Origin: Gymnopus androsaceus JB14
Taxonomy: Eukaryota; Basidiomycota; Agaricomycetes; Agaricales; Omphalotaceae
Assembly (NCBI GenBank): GCA_009733575.1
Contig: ML769398.1
Span: 124,001-188,000, forward strand
Direction: 5' to 3'
Length of the DNA: 64,000 bases
A model generated the notes under the pieces. That model had not been told where the DNA came from. It saw only the letters and a program-made list of their open reading frames with translations, and did not search any database. Of the stretch, positions 60,594-64,000 are shown in pieces. The position numbers were made by a program, and so were the translations under genes. Numbering within the stretch: the stretch's first letter is position 1; every line of letters begins with the position of its first letter.

Positions 60594-63530
60594 TCATAAT
60601 TTCCCCTTTCCTGTCTCTGACATCTTTCGCTTTTCCCATTCTTGAGCAGCAATCTTGCGAAGGTCTGCTTTGATGATCTTTCCAGAAGGTGTATGATCTG
60701 CAATGACAAAAAAGTGAGTTATCAAGCAGGATATCATGAGTCCAAGACGCACTGAAATCCTGCTCCAAGATCAAGATCATAACAGGCACTGCAAACTTCG
60801 GAAGACTGAGGAGAACGGTTGAGAATCTTTACTGGCTGGAAATAGAGAAACTGACCGCTTTCGAGCCAAATCCATCAAAGATGCAACACTAACTCTCTTA
60901 TTATGTGCAGGTTTTAACGTGACCAGTGCGGTGACAAGCTCTCCCAGTCTAGTATCCGGAACACCCACAGCTGCTGCCTCGATTTACTCCTTCTTCGACG
61001 TAGAGCGCGTTCTCTACGGAAACAGAATCCTTGTGAAGAACAACACTCGTATCGCTTCACGTTGTATGAAGAGCATGGATACTCACGACGTTTTCACCTC
61101 CTGTAAGAGTTGCGAATTTTAGGAAAGCAATTAGCATTCAACAGTGCACGCACCACGAATGATGATATCTTTCAAGCGATCCTTGATATACAGAAATCCT
61201 TCATCGTCCATGTACCCCATGTCTCCAGATTTGAGCCACCCGTCAGTAGTAAGAGCCTATTTCACTGGCTTGAGTCTCTACGTTACATTCATCTTGGTAC
61301 GCGAACTTTACCTTGCTAGTGGCAGCTGTATACGCATTTTGAGTCGACAAAATCTACACAGATATTTAGATCACGTACCGGGATCATCCCAATAGCACCT
61401 CATGACTAGATGGTGCTACGTCGTCAGCGATCCAAGAACTCTCTATAGCTCATAGCATACCGTTTGAACCTCTCATCCACACCTCCCCAACAACACCATT
61501 CGGACAACGGACACCATTTGCATCCATGACGAGTACATCGTTGATGGGCATGGCTCGCCCGCTGTTAAAGTGTTAGAAAATACAATGGCGCCGAGTAATG
61601 GAGTGTCCAAACCAGCTTTCAAGCCTTGTATCGTAGTCCTCGCCACCTGAAATTTAAGTCAAAGGGAAGTAACCCACTGTAAAGGAACACCTACTGAAAC
61701 CAACGGCTGTAGCATTGCTTTCTGTCATTCCGTATGCTTGACTCCTGTGTCCAATTGCTTGAGAATTATATACAACAACCATGCAAGTAAAGCCAACGTA
61801 CATCGTTGCAAGGGGAAAAGCCTTTCGAGCTCGCTGCACCAGAGACGCTGACACTGGTGCACCACCATACATTACAGCTTCGAGAGATGCGCCTGACACT
61901 CTATCCACTAGATCAGAGACGGTAGATGGTACTCTGCGAACATTTGAGTCATGATTCATTGCGCGAAAAGGTGCATGGCTCACCCTCCTGTATCATAGAT
62001 CATCAGCATATTCTCAATTGATCAGAGGAGATATTGGTACCTGCAGCAGCAACATTTTCCTCCTTGATTAATCTTTAATTCAATGTCTCGCGTCAGCGTC
62101 TTGTTGCAGAGAACATATACCTACCGAGCAGCTTTCAAGTCCGAGGCAATATTAGAAAGTACTATGCTGCAAGCCGAAACTGGTAATCACCTTCCTCGAT
62201 GTCCCACTTTGCGCATTAACACAAGTTTAGCGCCAGTCAATGCCCCTATAAGCTAATTTTTGGCGCGTCAGTTAAATAACAATCCGATAGTCTGAATCTT
62301 GACTGACTGTAAGTGATGTTCCAGTAACATGGAACAAAGGCGTCGGAAGAAGAATGCCAGTTTGAGGGCCTGCAGGAGATTCGAATAACAAATCTTCACC
62401 ACGTCTCAACATTGCCCGTCCTCTGGCAACGAGACTCTAATAACATGTATCGGCTCACCCGTCTCAATAAAGCACAGAACTCACATTAAACAGGTTAGAA
62501 AGGAACGCCCTCTGTGTGCTCAAAACACCCTCTGGTAGAGTAGTAAGTGTATGTAACCAATGGAAAGCAACAAGATCATTACTGGGAAGTCCGCTAGTTC
62601 CTGAAGTGAAAATAATGGTCGCATTATCTTCAGGTATTATTTGTGGATCATGTTTCAACATTCGCTGAACATCCCCTTTGTATCCGTCAATCAGAGAGCT
62701 CCAGGTTTCCATTCCAGGCCATGGTCCCTTTCCTTCATGAGCTTCGATAACGACAAACGCCTTGAGTCCAGTTGACGATTTGAGATTAGCCACATTTGGT
62801 GAGAGTTTATCGGCTCGTTCAGGGTCTACGAAAACCAAAGTGCATGTAGTTCGAGAGAGACAGTGTTTCAGGGGCTCGAGTGGAAGCCAACTTCATGCAT
62901 ATCATAAGTATGTATTCGGAGATTCGAGCCAGGAATGCATACGCGTTTACTAAAACAACAACAGCACCTATGAGGTCTGTCGGGAGATGAGCTAGGAGAT
63001 AAGGTGTAGTTGGAATAGTACCCACGACATGCCCAGAACAGCACAAGGTATTCAGGGTAGTTGCGAGAACATAATGCAACGCGGTCCCCTGGAGTAAAAT
63101 TTAGAGAGAGGAGCATACGGATAATGACTTGCTGTACCTTTCTTCACTCCGTACACGTCCTGAAAGATGCTTGCTGCTTTCGCTGCGCGTATGCCAGCCT
63201 CACGGAATGTCAACCGCTGGTTCTCGAACACAACACAGATCTTGTCGGCATGTAGCTGAGTAATGTATAGCCAAAATATCCTGAGGCTAGGCCACAGATT
63301 CTTGTAAACACGCTGGACTTGACCATCGACGACCTAGTTTCTAAATCAGCGTGCGGGAGTACTTAGCAGTAGCACGTCCTACGCGAGTCTCAAGCTCATG
63401 AAGAGCGCCCGGTCCACATAAGATTTTTTCAACTTCAATGGAAGCAAGTAAGCAGCGAATTCGACGCATGTTACATATAAAGCAAATCACCTTCTTCAAA
63501 ATTGCGTTTGGGATTCCAGTTGGACGACAT
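60594..63530 (-). CDS. Acyl-CoA synthetase / AMP-dependent ligase
   Basis: Activates a carboxylic acid (fatty or aromatic) to its CoA thioester through an acyl-adenylate. Start [13 protein letters not shown] at 63530. Early block [20 protein letters not shown]. The ATP-binding motif reads [13 protein letters not shown] continuing across an intron as [33 protein letters not shown] and [11 protein letters not shown] follow. The adenylate/hinge motif is [20 protein letters not shown] then RLKDIIIRG. The C-terminal catalytic Lys motif is [20 protein letters not shown], ending SETGKGKL. Many short introns; about 580 residues. No peroxisomal SKL signal at the end. The precise substrate cannot be told; the gene resembles the 4-coumarate/medium-chain-type group more than the long-chain type. 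Confidence 0.9.
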
Positions 63531-63714
63531 AATGTGGGCGAAAATGACTATTCATGACAAGACATGAGCCTAAAATACTTTTCCGGATACCGGTAAACTG
63601 AATGAGCGAAATACATGAATAAAATGTTACGGAGAATAAATGAGAAGCGGGTCAGAAGACGTAGTACATAGTTTGTGCGCCACTTTGAATTTCAAGTTTC
63701 TTCCCACATCCACC

Positions 63715-64000
63715 ATGTCCCGCAAACGACGACGATCTCAGGCCTTCCCTGGCCCAGAAGAAGAGGAGGAGCAGGCAGAAGAATTCGCCCAAACGGAAGA
63801 AGAACGCGAAGCTCGCAAGTTAGAAAAGGAAAGTGAAGTTTGGGATGCGATTAGAGAAGAGCACTTTGAAGGTACGCAACTCTGGCCTTTGTCAATATTT
63901 GCTCTCATATTCACCAGCTTTCTAGTCATCGACCAGGTGCCTTTAACGCTGCATAGGCAGTACACATTAATGCGCGAGTTGGACCAACAGACTCACGGTA
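63715..64000 (+). CDS. ING-family chromatin protein, N-terminal part (runs off window)
   Basis: Starts MSRKRRRSQAFPGPEEEEEQ and continues through one intron (donor after HFE) into VIDQVPLTLHRQYTLMRELD. That last block (L-x-R-x-(F/Y)-x-L-(M/I)-R-E-L-D) is the start of the ING N-terminal helical region found in Yng1, Yng2 and Pho23, members of histone acetyltransferase or deacetylase complexes. The PHD finger expected at the C-terminus lies outside the window, so the exact member cannot be named. The first about 45 residues, strongly acidic and charged, are an extension before the ING domain. Confidence 0.75.
   Translation, partial: MSRKRRRSQAFPGPEEEEEQAEEFAQTEEEREARKLEKESEVWDAIREEHFEGTQLWPLSIFALIFTSFLVIDQVPLTLHRQYTLMRELDQQTHG

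Overview
This window looks like nuclear DNA of a filamentous basidiomycete, most likely an agaricomycete (mushroom-forming) fungus. The coding genes are cut by many introns of about 45-60 nt with GT(A/G)NGT donors, they are densely packed on both strands with spacers often under 200 bp, and the gene set is fungal (Zn2Cys6 regulators, a Vma1 without intein, Rco1, a Pom1-like DYRK kinase, Vps41, yeast-type RPC4). No tRNA, rRNA, CRISPR or intact transposon was found.

Layout. 1-1,192: C-terminal end of a fungal Zn2Cys6-type transcription factor. 1,262-4,331: head-to-head pair of a DNA-end-repair polynucleotide kinase/phosphatase and an ADP-ribose-type Nudix hydrolase with a possible mitochondrial leader. 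4,347-10,735: ABCC (MRP-type) transporter. 11,344-12,825: RNA polymerase III subunit RPC4. 13,317-17,167: HOPS subunit Vps41 with a terminal RING. 17,992-18,785: adenylate-kinase-like P-loop protein. 19,502-20,744: membrane-anchored RING protein. 21.5-24.7 kb: gene-poor. 24,764-27,132 and 27,262-29,142: divergent VMA1 and RPT1. 29,326-30,894: mitochondrial PDK-type kinase. 31.6-36.4 kb: non-coding direct-repeat array. 38,363-39,306: Zn2Cys6 regulator. 39,838-45,784: DYRK kinase. 46,140-49,335: Rco1-type double-PHD protein. 49,731-51,727: convergent PRP38 and mitochondrial uL15. 51,873-57,657: three tandem paralogous genes that each carry several homeodomain-like units. 57,782-63,530: tRNA isopentenyltransferase, an unknown protein and an acyl-CoA synthetase. 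63,715-64,000+: start of an ING-family protein.

Most genes are unrelated housekeeping genes; there is no evident biosynthetic cluster. The most unusual object is the tandem array of multi-homeodomain genes, which is not a typical HD1/HD2 mating-type pair. The second is the 2.15 kb tandem duplication at 32.1-36.4 kb. Two technical points matter for any reader: several genes use GC-AG introns, and single-base frame breaks occur in conserved and even essential genes (RPT1, VMA1, VPS41, ABC, Nudix, DYRK), so sequence error should be considered before any gene here is called a pseudogene. Gene spans are given from start codon to stop codon, introns included; exon borders were worked out by eye.
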